Under the pieces are notes generated by a model that was given only the letters and a program-made list of their open reading frames with translations, made no database searches and had not been told where the DNA came from. From Bacteroidia bacterium (lineage in GTDB: Bacteria > Bacteroidota > Bacteroidia > B-17B0 > Aurantibacillaceae): 64,000 nucleotides of DNA. A program made the translations under genes and the position numbers. The stretch covers positions 62,001-126,000 of the forward strand of contig JAGNIU010000003.1 in NCBI GenBank assembly GCA_018000995.1. The letters are read 5' to 3'. Positions 27,268-34,001 of this stretch are shown here, piece by piece. The stretch's first letter is position 1. Each line of letters begins with the position of its first letter.

Positions 27268-27603
27268 TTATTTCTTGTTATTTAATAAAAGTTCTGCTGC
27301 TACCACTTCTGTGATGTATTTTTTAGAACCATCGTTAGCGGTGTAGCTTCTTGAGCTTAATTTTCCATCCACAACCACTTCGTTACCTTTTTTAAGTAAT
27401 TGCTCGGCTATACCTGCCAGCTTACCCCAGGCCACAATGTTGTGCCAGTGTGTGGCGCTTATTTTTTCTCCTTTTTTGTTTAAGTACTCTTCCGAAGTTG
27501 CTACCGAAAAGCGCGCTACTTTGTTTCCGTTTTCTAAATTTTTTACTTCGGGTGTTGCTCCTAAATTGCCGATTAATTGTACGCGGTTTTTAACTGTATT
27601 CAT
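27268..27603 (-). CDS. ssb: Single-stranded DNA-binding protein, tandem copy 2 (no acidic tip)
   Basis: I start at ATG 27603 (MNTVKNRVQLIGNLGATPEV), which aligns with copy 1; eleven upstream in-frame codons are likely leader. The 111-residue OB-fold protein shares most of its core with copy 1 (NKVARFSVATSEEYLNKKGEKI, HWHNIVAWGKLAGIAEQLLKKG). It also stops right after the fold (AAELLLNNKK), lacking the acidic tip. Short Bacteroidota SSBs of this kind usually accompany a longer housekeeping SSB encoded elsewhere, so these may be specialised copies for competence, plasmid or phage-related DNA handling. That last point is inference. Confidence 0.88.
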   Translation of the reverse strand: MNTVKNRVQLIGNLGATPEVKNLENGNKVARFSVATSEEYLNKKGEKISATHWHNIVAWGKLAGIAEQLLKKGNEVVVDGKLSSRSYTANDGSKKYITEVVAAELLLNNKK

Positions 27604-27880
27604 AATTTTTGTTTTTTTAGTGCCTGCTTCTTGCAAGCGGTTTTACATTATTTATTTTTCCTGTCTACTAAAACTTCGTTGCAACGGTTGTTTGGTTTCG
27701 ACGAGGACAAAGGTATGGTGGGTAAAAAACGGGAGTCGTATAATAAATAGTTGTAGACGGATAAATTCGTTTGTAACCGTTTGTTGTCGGCGTAAAATTG
27801 TGGCGTAAAATATTGAAAAACAATTAATTAAGTGAGATTTTTAGAACTGAAATTTGGAACGTGAAAATTTTAGCCGGGAG
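27604..27880. other. Intergenic region with a putative ssb promoter
   Basis: This 277-base gap lies upstream of the tandem ssb pair and after the TPR operon. On the minus strand TACCTTTG (27708-27715) is an exact TAnnTTTG element, implying a leader of about 100 bases for ssb. The leader includes a small self-complementary stretch, GCTTGCAAGAAGC, near 27623-27636. No coding frame is supported. Confidence 0.4.
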
Positions 27881-29401
27881 CTATTTTTTTAAGCGATCAA
27901 TACTTTTCGCGATATATTTTTGGGTGGGTAAAAGGGCTTGTTGTATGCGTTTGGCGTAACGGATCGAGTCAATAATTTCTTTTTGGTGCTCCTCAACTAT
28001 TTCCTTTTGTTCTTCTATAATGGATTTTTGTTTTTCAACTTCGTTTTTTTGAGCAGTAATAATTTCGTTAGCTTTTTGCTTTTGTTTATAAGCTTTTACG
28101 GCTACAATTGCTACCACCATCATTAATAAAAAACCAACAATACCTCCATAAGTATAAGTTCGTTGTTTGCTAATTTCTTCCTCGTGTTTAAGGTTTTTAA
28201 TTTTTTGTTCTTCTTGAGTTTTTAAGCTGTCAGCTATAGCTTTCTTTTCATAGTCGTATTTAAATTGACTTTTTAGTACGGCTTTTTTGTTTTGCTCACT
28301 TTCTAAACTATCCTTCATTAGTAAATAAGTCTCATGGTATTCCATTGCTTTTTTATAATTGCCGCTAAGTTTATTTAAACGATAGGCCAGAAGCGAGGCA
28401 TTGCTCATAATTTTAGGTGAATTGGTTTGAGCAGCATATTTTTCTTCAAGCGAAGAATAGTGCATGGCTTCCTTTAGCTGTTTTTTTTCGTAAAATATTT
28501 GTGCTTTATTATGGTATGAAGTAGCTAAGCCTTCCGGAGAACCTATAATAGTCGAGTATTTTGTACTCGAATCAAGTGCCGATTGCGCTACATCGTAATT
28601 TTTTAAGAGTGTATTTACCATTCCAATATTATTGTATATAGACGCTAATCCATAATAATTTTGTGTTGGCCTGGTTAGTTCGATGCATTTGTTAAAGTAA
28701 TAAAGTGATGAATCGTATTGTCCAATATCATCAAAAACAGAACCAAGGTTATTATAGGTTCCTGCCAGTTCTAATTCAAACCCTTCTTTGCCGGACATGC
28801 TCATCGATTTCCTATAAAACTCAATAGCCTTTTCAAAATCCTTTTGATAATAAAATGTATTCGCTAAAGCATTATAAGCATTTAAAACGCCCTCACTAAA
28901 TTTTATAGTTTCAGCTATTCGCAAACTTCTATACAAATACTCAACAGCTAACGAGTAATTTCCTTCTTCAGCAAGAAGCAAGCCCATATTAGAAAGTGTA
29001 ACCGAAAGCCCCGGTTTATCATTTAAAATTTCTTTTATTTTTAAGCTCTTATTGTAGTTAGCAAAAGCCGACTTACTATTGTTACGTAACTGACCACAAT
29101 ATCCAAGGTTACTATAATAATCTCCAATATATTTAGCAGCCATTATTTTATAGGCGTTGTTTTTAGTATTGAAAAGTTGAAAGGCATATTGTCCCATTTT
29201 CTCATTGTACAATTCCCATTCGTTTTGTTCTTCAATGTTATCTACTAATTGAGAGAGTACTATGAGGTGGCTTGTATCTTTTGTATTGGGTAAAAGTTTT
29301 TTAAGCGAATCAATTTGTGGGTTTTGAGAAATTAAACCAAATGTTGCAAACAGCAACGCGAATAAAAAGTAACAGCCTTTGTTTTTTAATTGCTTGCTCA
29401 T
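27881..29401 (-). CDS. TPR protein with membrane anchor and YAKRIQ tail, lacking an output domain (copy C)
   Basis: The 506-residue protein has a signal or anchor peptide (YFLFALLFATFGLISQ), at least seven TPR units (residues 60-370; for example GTYNNLGSVFDDIGQYDSSLYYF), a membrane helix (IVGFLLMMVVAIVAVKAYKQ), and a coiled coil of repeated QKNEVEKQKSIIEEQK heptads. It ends HQKEIIDSIRYAKRIQQALL plus about 18 residues. This is the linker that leads into SpoIIE/PP2C domains in other proteins, but no catalytic domain follows. It is the last gene of an operon of three, overlapping the preceding gene by four bases (ATGA). Confidence 0.8.
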   Translation of the reverse strand: MSKQLKNKGCYFLFALLFATFGLISQNPQIDSLKKLLPNTKDTSHLIVLSQLVDNIEEQNEWELYNEKMGQYAFQLFNTKNNAYKIMAAKYIGDYYSNLGYCGQLRNNSKSAFANYNKSLKIKEILNDKPGLSVTLSNMGLLLAEEGNYSLAVEYLYRSLRIAETIKFSEGVLNAYNALANTFYYQKDFEKAIEFYRKSMSMSGKEGFELELAGTYNNLGSVFDDIGQYDSSLYYFNKCIELTRPTQNYYGLASIYNNIGMVNTLLKNYDVAQSALDSSTKYSTIIGSPEGLATSYHNKAQIFYEKKQLKEAMHYSSLEEKYAAQTNSPKIMSNASLLAYRLNKLSGNYKKAMEYHETYLLMKDSLESEQNKKAVLKSQFKYDYEKKAIADSLKTQEEQKIKNLKHEEEISKQRTYTYGGIVGFLLMMVVAIVAVKAYKQKQKANEIITAQKNEVEKQKSIIEEQKEIVEEHQKEIIDSIRYAKRIQQALLPTQKYIAKSIDRLKK

Positions 29402-30099
29402 TTATCGTCTTTTTTGTTTTGTAATCTTTCAAGGTTTTTTTCAATATAGCGATTGGGAGGTAATAGCAATTGCTGAATTCTTTTGGCATATCTGATACTA
29501 GCTGTTATCTCTTTATTTTTTTCTTCTAAAATAGCACGACTCTCACTTAACTCACTCTTAAAAATAAAAACAACACCCAAGGTGGCTAACAACACAGTGA
29601 AAAGATTAATAAGATAAATAATCATCGACAAAGGAAATGGAATTACGCACGACGGTGTATAAGTCATATTTCCGTAAATGGAAGCCAGCAAACAAAGAAC
29701 AGAGAAGCCTACAAAAATAAGTCCGGTACGTAATGAAGGAAATAGAAAAATAGGCGGAACTGCAATTACCAAAAATCCCAAATAGAATCCGGCATCTCTA
29801 CCTGCTAAAACCGAAATGCCTCCAAAAAACACAGACGACATGATAGAAATAAAAACTCGTCCCGTAATTACGCCAAACCATTTATTTAAAAGTATTGGAA
29901 TTGAAAAAACAATAAGCCCTGTTAAAAAAACCAGCGACAAAGTATAATTGCCTGTAATGCCAAATAATAAAACGTACGGTAGGCACACCGGCACGCCTAA
30001 CAAACTAACACCATTAAGCAAACGAGTTTGCTCAGCAATTGCGGGTGGCGTTTCGGGTTTTAATCCGAAGTTTATTAAGGCTATAAGCTTTCGTTTCAT
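29398..30099 (-). CDS. Six-helix membrane protein with the YAKRIQ tail (copy D)
   Basis: The 233-residue protein replaces the TPR array of its neighbours by about six membrane helices (residues 25-190), a layout seen as the input module of some histidine kinases and cyclases. A short coiled coil follows (SELSESRAILEEKNKEI). The tail ASIRYAKRIQQLLLPPNRY then runs for 20 more residues, ending NKKDDK. It has no catalytic domain. Four-base ATGA overlaps on both sides place it between copies E and C, implying coupled production of two TPR proteins and one membrane protein that share a tail. Function unknown. Confidence 0.72.
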   Translation of the reverse strand: MKRKLIALINFGLKPETPPAIAEQTRLLNGVSLLGVPVCLPYVLLFGITGNYTLSLVFLTGLIVFSIPILLNKWFGVITGRVFISIMSSVFFGGISVLAGRDAGFYLGFLVIAVPPIFLFPSLRTGLIFVGFSVLCLLASIYGNMTYTPSCVIPFPLSMIIYLINLFTVLLATLGVVFIFKSELSESRAILEEKNKEITASIRYAKRIQQLLLPPNRYIEKNLERLQNKKDDK

Positions 30100-31562
30100 T
30101 TATTTTTTTTTAAATGCTTTAAGTTTTTCTCAATATATTTTTCGCTCGGCATCAAAGTTTGTTGTATACGTTTGGCGTATTTAATACTATCGGTAATTTC
30201 TTTTTGTTTTTCTTCTAACATCGCTTTTTGTTGCTCGGTTTCTAATTTTTGCTGACGGATAATAAAGTTAGCGGCTTTTTTTGCTTTGTACTGACGGAAA
30301 ATAAAAATGGAGAATAGTGAAACAATAATTAAGATAACTAAACCAGCCCATATTATTACGCGTTGTTTTTTTACTTCAGCCTCGTGTTTTAATTGTGTTT
30401 TTTCGTTTTCGAGTTGTGTAATTTTTTTATCCTGTTCAATTTGGTGTTTGTATTCGAGGGAAGATAATTTTTTACCAACTTCAATTCCCGAAAGCGTATC
30501 CATTAATTCGGCATACTTAAAAAAATAGCCATAGGCATTTTCAAATTCTTTTTGGGCCGCGTAGGTTTTAGAAATGAGTCTGAAACATAATGAAAGTTGT
30601 GGAAACCGCCCGGCTTTTTCATTTACTTCAATAGCCATCTTCTCATATTCTAGTGATTTATCAAAAGCTTTTAAAGAATAATACGCTTCACCCATAGAGA
30701 TGTAAAGGTCAGACAAGAGTTCCACGTCTTCTGATTTGGCTGTAAGTTTATAAGCACGGTTAAAATAATCTAATGCAGCATCCGGAAAGCCTTTTTGCAG
30801 GTACGTTTCTCCAATACCATGATAACTGTAACCTTGCCCAACAAAATTCTCCTGTTCTGTTTGAATTACTAAAGCTTTAGAGTAGTAATATACGGAGGAA
30901 TCGAATTTACCGGCAAGTCGGTAAGATTTTCCAAGATTAACACAACTAAAAGAAGTTCGCATTTTATCTTTTAGTTCAACATTCATTGGGAGCGATTTGA
31001 GATAGTAAGAGATGGCTTTAATATGATCTTGTTGCGACGAATATAAATTACCTAATGAGTTATAGGCACTGGATATGAATTTTTTACTGTTAAGTAATTC
31101 TGCAATTTGTAAAGCCTCAAAAAAACATTGCCCTGCAATTTTAAAATTTCCTTCGTCGGCATAGCTGCTGCCTAGCGAATTTTTTATTCTGAATAAATTA
31201 ATAGTATCCTTTGCTTGTTGTGCCAGTTCTAACGCAGGAATAATATATTCAATTGATTTTTGAATTTTTCCGGTATTGCGGAATACGTTACTTCCGATTA
31301 GGCGTGCTTTTATATTGCCTTCAACATACTTCAACCGTTCGGCCATGCGTATAGTGGAATCAATTAACAGTGCAACTTCCCCGGTCGATTTTTCGGTACG
31401 CAAATAAATTTCGTAGCTTAAAACATTTAGCAAACTAACTTTTGCCGTATCGTTTTTAGCAGTTTTAAGAACTTGCTTAAGTGAATCAATCTTTCGGGTT
31501 TGCGCCTGCGTTATCGCAACAGAGAAAAGAAAAAAAGGAATTAAAAAAACAAGTGCCCTCAT
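30096..31562 (-). CDS. TPR protein with membrane anchor and YAKRIQ tail, lacking an output domain (copy E)
   Basis: I start at ATG 31562 (MRALVFLIPFFLFSVAITQAQ), a good signal peptide; a GTG/alternative start nine codons upstream only lengthens it. About seven TPR units follow (for example FISSAYNSLGNLYSSQQDHI and GYSYHGIGETYLQKGFPD). Then come a basic/acidic helix, a membrane segment (VIIWAGLVILIIVSLFSIFIF) and a coiled coil ending EEKQKEITDSIKYAKRIQQ with 21 more residues. No PP2C or kinase domain is attached. It is the first gene of the E-D-C operon and lies 102 bases from the divergent XRE-S24 regulator. Confidence 0.8.
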   Translation of the reverse strand: MRALVFLIPFFLFSVAITQAQTRKIDSLKQVLKTAKNDTAKVSLLNVLSYEIYLRTEKSTGEVALLIDSTIRMAERLKYVEGNIKARLIGSNVFRNTGKIQKSIEYIIPALELAQQAKDTINLFRIKNSLGSSYADEGNFKIAGQCFFEALQIAELLNSKKFISSAYNSLGNLYSSQQDHIKAISYYLKSLPMNVELKDKMRTSFSCVNLGKSYRLAGKFDSSVYYYSKALVIQTEQENFVGQGYSYHGIGETYLQKGFPDAALDYFNRAYKLTAKSEDVELLSDLYISMGEAYYSLKAFDKSLEYEKMAIEVNEKAGRFPQLSLCFRLISKTYAAQKEFENAYGYFFKYAELMDTLSGIEVGKKLSSLEYKHQIEQDKKITQLENEKTQLKHEAEVKKQRVIIWAGLVILIIVSLFSIFIFRQYKAKKAANFIIRQQKLETEQQKAMLEEKQKEITDSIKYAKRIQQTLMPSEKYIEKNLKHLKKNK

Positions 31563-31577
31563 AATAGTTTTAGTACT

Positions 31578-31585
31578 TAAATATA
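31578..31585 (-). promoter_or_regulatory. Putative -7 element of the E-D-C operon (TATATTTA)
   Basis: On the minus strand TATATTTA, one base from TAnnTTTG, lies 15 bases upstream of the copy E start. A -33 TTTG is not evident. It sits in the region shared with the divergent repressor gene. Confidence 0.3.
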
Positions 31586-31613
31586 GCATTTTTAAAGTGC
31601 TTAAAAAGGGGTA

Positions 31614-31663
31614 TTTGGAGATAACTATAATTTGTAGTATCTTTATGCTATAAATTGTAGTAT
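31614..31663 (+). promoter_or_regulatory. Promoter and candidate operator of the XRE-S24 regulator
   Basis: TTTG (31614-31617) and TATCTTTA (31638-31645), 20 bases apart, form a plausible -33/-7 pair. Two near-identical 13-mers, TAATTTGTAGTAT (31628-31640) and TAAATTGTAGTAT (31651-31663), differ at one base. They lie 23 bases apart, about two helical turns, one touching the -7 element and one around the expected start site. This is the geometry of a repressor operator pair, most simply for autoregulation. Confidence 0.5.
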
Positions 31664-31664
31664 T

Positions 31665-32444
31665 ATGATTAATAAGATATCTAACAACATTAAGTTTTTG
31701 CGGCAGTTAAAAGGCTTATCGCAGGAGCAAATGGCCGACGAATTAGACGTAACCCGTGCCCGCATTGGGGGTTACGAAGAAGGTCGTAACGAACCGCCTA
31801 TCGATTTATTAATCAAATTATCGGAGTATTTTCACATTGCTATTGATGCCCTTATTAAGGGGGATTTAAAAAAGACCAACCCCGATGCTTTAATGAAGAT
31901 TGGTAAGAACCGTATTTTATTTCCGGTTATTATCGATAACGAAGGGGATGATATGATAGAATTAATTCCTGTTAAAGCATCAGCCGGGTATTTACGCGGT
32001 TATTCTGATCCTGATTATATTGAAAGATTACCACGAATGAAACTTCCGTTTTTACCAGTGGGTAAACATCGTGCGTTTCCTATTAAGGGAGATAGTATGC
32101 CGCCAATTAAAGAAGGTTCATTTATCATTGGAAAATATTTAGAGAAGTTGGATGACATGAAAGATGGTACTTCTTATATAGTGGTAACCAAAGACGATGG
32201 TTTAAGTTACAAACGTTTACATAACTTAAATAAAAAAGAAGGCACCGTTGAATTGCATAGCGATAATAAAACCTACCAGCCCTATAAAGTACGCCTCGAA
32301 GATATTTTAGAATTGTGGGAATACACCTGTTGCATTAACACCGGCGATTACCGCGATGAAGAATTAAACCTCGATAGCATTATGAATATGCTGAAAGGTT
32401 TGAAAATAGAAATTGAGCATATCAAAAGGCAGAAAGTAAATTAG
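31665..32444 (+). CDS. XRE-family regulator with S24/LexA-like autopeptidase domain
   Basis: The 259-residue protein has an N-terminal helix-turn-helix (LRQLKGLSQEQMADELDVTRARIGGYEEGRNEP, residues 12-44) and a C-terminal S24 domain. The LexA-type cleavage site is likely Ala107-Gly108 (KASAGYLRGY). The catalytic dyad is Ser144 (IKGDSMPP) and Lys183 (LSYKRL). It may therefore inactivate itself on a DNA-damage or stress signal, as LexA and CI do; many Bacteroidota paralogues keep these residues and their triggers are unknown. It is divergent from the E-D-C TPR operon and followed six bases later by the AHSA1 gene, likely an operon. Confidence 0.88.
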   Translation: MINKISNNIKFLRQLKGLSQEQMADELDVTRARIGGYEEGRNEPPIDLLIKLSEYFHIAIDALIKGDLKKTNPDALMKIGKNRILFPVIIDNEGDDMIELIPVKASAGYLRGYSDPDYIERLPRMKLPFLPVGKHRAFPIKGDSMPPIKEGSFIIGKYLEKLDDMKDGTSYIVVTKDDGLSYKRLHNLNKKEGTVELHSDNKTYQPYKVRLEDILELWEYTCCINTGDYRDEELNLDSIMNMLKGLKIEIEHIKRQKVN

Positions 32445-32450
32445 ACTCGT

Positions 32451-32855
32451 ATGATAACAATACAAGCTACCGTAAATTCACCAATAGAAAAAGTTTGGAA
32501 AGTTTGGACCAGTCCTGAACACATTACAAAATGGAATAGTGTCTCTGATGATTGGCATACACCAAAAGCGGAAAACGATTTACGCGTTGGTGGAAAATTC
32601 TTATCGCGTATGGAAGCGAAAGATGGAAGTATGGGTTTTGATTTTATCGGGACTTACGATGCGGTTGAAACAGGTAAACTTATTTCTTACGTTATGGAAG
32701 ATGGTCGTAAATGCAAAACCACATTTACAGCAAACGGTAATGAAACTGAAATAACAACAGTGTTTGATGCGGAAACAGAAAATTCGGAAGAGCTACAACG
32801 CTCAGGTTGGCAAGCTATTTTAAATAGTTTTAAAATGTATTGCGAAGGGAAGTAG
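32451..32855 (+). CDS. SRPBCC/AHSA1-domain protein
   Basis: The 134-residue protein is a single START/AHSA1-like domain, as shown by the opening ITIQATVNSPIEKVWKVWTSPEHITKWN and the later GGKFLSRMEAKDGS and GWQAILNSFKMYCEG segments. Such proteins form a hydrophobic helix-grip cavity for small ligands. In Bacteroidota they are mostly of unknown role and sometimes act in stress responses. It follows the XRE-S24 gene by six bases and is probably co-expressed with it. Confidence 0.85.
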   Translation: MITIQATVNSPIEKVWKVWTSPEHITKWNSVSDDWHTPKAENDLRVGGKFLSRMEAKDGSMGFDFIGTYDAVETGKLISYVMEDGRKCKTTFTANGNETEITTVFDAETENSEELQRSGWQAILNSFKMYCEGK

Positions 32856-32915
32856 GATTTAGAATACTTCAGAGACGGGACCTAATGGCAAAAAAATGCC
32901 AACACAAAGACGCAC

Positions 32916-32943
32916 GGTCATGCTGAACTTGTTTCAGCATCTT
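32916..32943 (+). repeat. Left hairpin unit (R1) of the GIY-YIG element
   Basis: This 28-nt unit opens GGTCATGCTGAACTTG and ends TTTCAGCATCTT. ATGCTGAA pairs with TTCAGCAT around a five-base loop. Its end is 10 bases from the GIY-YIG start codon. The same unit, with one base changed in the loop, recurs at 33946-33973. Confidence 0.85.
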
Positions 32944-32953
32944 TTGAAGAATC

Positions 32954-33277
32954 ATGAAATTACAAAAAAGATTATTTGTCTACATAATGTCAAATTATAG
33001 TAGAACAACTTTTTACATTGGCGTTACAAATAGTATAGAACGACGAGTGGCGGAACACAAACAATTGAAAGGTTCAGAATTCACAACCAAATACAAGCTT
33101 ACTTATTTAGTTTATTACGAGGAAATATTTGGTGCCTTAAACGCAATTTTAAGAGAGAAACAACTGAAAAATTGGCATCGCGAATGGAAGCTTAACCTCA
33201 TAAAGGAGATTAATCCTGAAATTGAAGACCTTGCTAAAGATTGGGTGTTAGAAGATCCCGAAACAAGTTCGGGATGA
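32954..33277 (+). CDS. Single-domain GIY-YIG endonuclease ending inside a hairpin repeat
   Basis: The 107-residue protein is a minimal GIY-YIG nuclease of the YhbQ/COG2827 group. The first motif is VYI (residues 9-11) and the second is YIGVT (21-25). Also present are Arg30/Arg31, His35 (RRVAEH), Glu68 in ILREKQLKNWHREWK as the likely metal ligand, and LIKEINPEIEDLAKDW after it. There is no DNA-binding domain fused to it. The final residues DPETSSG and the TGA stop are encoded by the right hairpin repeat, while the left repeat ends ten bases before the ATG. Coding and repeats thus form one compact 364-bp unit. It lies between the AHSA1 gene and the convergent DUF502 gene. Confidence 0.88.
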   Translation: MKLQKRLFVYIMSNYSRTTFYIGVTNSIERRVAEHKQLKGSEFTTKYKLTYLVYYEEIFGALNAILREKQLKNWHREWKLNLIKEINPEIEDLAKDWVLEDPETSSG

Positions 33278-33279
33278 CC
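33252..33279 (-). repeat. Right hairpin unit (R2), overlapping the end of the GIY-YIG gene
   Basis: Read on the minus strand, this 28-nt unit opens GGTCATCCCGAACTTG and ends TTTCGGGATCTT, the same frame as R1 but with a CCC/GGG stem in place of GCT/AGC. Its plus strand codes for the terminal DPETSSG residues and supplies the TGA at 33275-33277. It is identical to the unit at 33974-34001. Confidence 0.85.
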
Positions 33280-33297
33280 GAATGCATAGAATAAATT

Positions 33298-33867
33298 TCA
33301 ATCAACATCAGTAACTCCACCACTCACAATAAACTTCATCGTTTCGGCGGCATCGGCATCAATTGGTTTTATTTGCGACTGTGGAACAATCACTAATCGA
33401 CCTGAGAGCGAGTAGGAGTAAGGTAAATACACTGCTACTTTATCTTTAATTTTTAAATCCTTTAAATCTTCGTGGGTAACAAACCCCATTTCTTCAATGT
33501 TTGCTTGCGGATTCGTTAACACTAAAACAGGTTTATTAAATTTTTTCTTATTCCCCATAAAAGCATTTGTAAAATCTTTTAGGGGTGAATAAATATGACG
33601 AATGAAAGGCGCGTGTTCTAATTTGTTTTCAATAAACGAAAAGAAACTTTTGAAAATAAAAGTAGAAGCTAAAATTCCCATCCCCATAATAAAAGCTAGG
33701 GTAAACACAAATCCTAACACTGTATTTATCGCGGAGTAATTGGTAATTCCTAATCCCGAAAAAATACCGGAGAAAAAATCAAATAACTTAAAAATAATGC
33801 CTACCGTAATAGCAAATGGAATAAATAAAATGAGTCCTTGTAAAAAGTAATTGAGTAAGCTCTTCAT
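33298..33867 (-). CDS. DUF502-family membrane protein
   Basis: The 189-residue protein has two membrane segments (YFLQGLILFIPFAITVGIIFKLF, about 6-30, and TVLGFVFTLAFIMGMGILAST, about 48-70). A soluble domain then has the DUF502 phrases APFIRHIYSPLKDFTNAF and VAVYLPYSYSLSGRLVIVPQSQIKPID. The family occurs in many bacteria and plant organelles (LIKE-COV) without a firm biochemical role. The gene converges on the GIY-YIG element, whose end is 20 bases away, and starts downstream of the terminator of the deoxyhypusine-synthase-like gene. Confidence 0.88.
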   Translation of the reverse strand: MKSLLNYFLQGLILFIPFAITVGIIFKLFDFFSGIFSGLGITNYSAINTVLGFVFTLAFIMGMGILASTFIFKSFFSFIENKLEHAPFIRHIYSPLKDFTNAFMGNKKKFNKPVLVLTNPQANIEEMGFVTHEDLKDLKIKDKVAVYLPYSYSLSGRLVIVPQSQIKPIDADAAETMKFIVSGGVTDVD

Positions 33868-33884
33868 AATACAAAACTACACAA

Positions 33885-33914
33885 CAAAAATCCCCGCTTT
33901 TTTAGGGCGGGGAT
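33885..33914 (-). terminator. Intrinsic terminator of the deoxyhypusine synthase-like gene
   Basis: ATCCCCGC (33890-33897) pairs with GCGGGGAT (33907-33914). On the minus strand the stem is followed by a U-run (A-run at 33886-33890). It ends the transcript that comes from 34988, whose 3' untranslated part contains the hairpin pair at 33946-34001. Confidence 0.75.
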
Positions 33915-33945
33915 ATATTATGAACATTGTATTTTTAACAGAGGT

Positions 33946-34001
33946 GGTCATGCTGAACTTGGTTCAGCATCTTAAGATCCCGAAACAAGTTCGGGATGAC
34001 C
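33946..34001. repeat. Joined inverted hairpin pair (R3/R4) without an interior gene
   Basis: R3 (33946-33973) matches R1 at 27 of 28 positions and R4 (33974-34001) matches R2 exactly, in the same left/right orientation as around the GIY-YIG gene. They meet at CTTAAG with no base between them. R4 abuts the stop codon (34004-34002) of the deoxyhypusine-synthase-like gene. It looks like an empty version of the 32916-33279 element. Confidence 0.85.

Larger units (their letters stand above)
32916..33279 (+). mobile_element. Candidate minimal mobile element: GIY-YIG nuclease between inverted hairpin repeats
   Basis: The 364-bp segment consists of hairpin R1, ten bases, the GIY-YIG gene and the inverted hairpin R2 that overlaps the end of that gene. 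A joined R1-type plus R2-type pair with no interior occurs at 33946-34001, so the two ends behave as a defined left and right terminus. No flanking direct target duplication is obvious. The arrangement resembles REP/RAYT elements, where a nuclease is tied to palindromic units, but here with a GIY-YIG enzyme. Mobility is inferred from the sequence only. Confidence 0.45.

Noticed and set aside
32886-32901. Small hairpin TGGCA-AAAAAA-TGCCA ahead of the GIY-YIG element
   Set aside because: The stem is only five base pairs with no T-run; it could be chance and is not shared with the empty copy.
33946-34001. The hairpin pair as an ordinary intrinsic terminator of the deoxyhypusine-synthase-like gene
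   Set aside because: It has no U-tract, a better terminator lies at 33885-33914, and the same two units flank the GIY-YIG gene.
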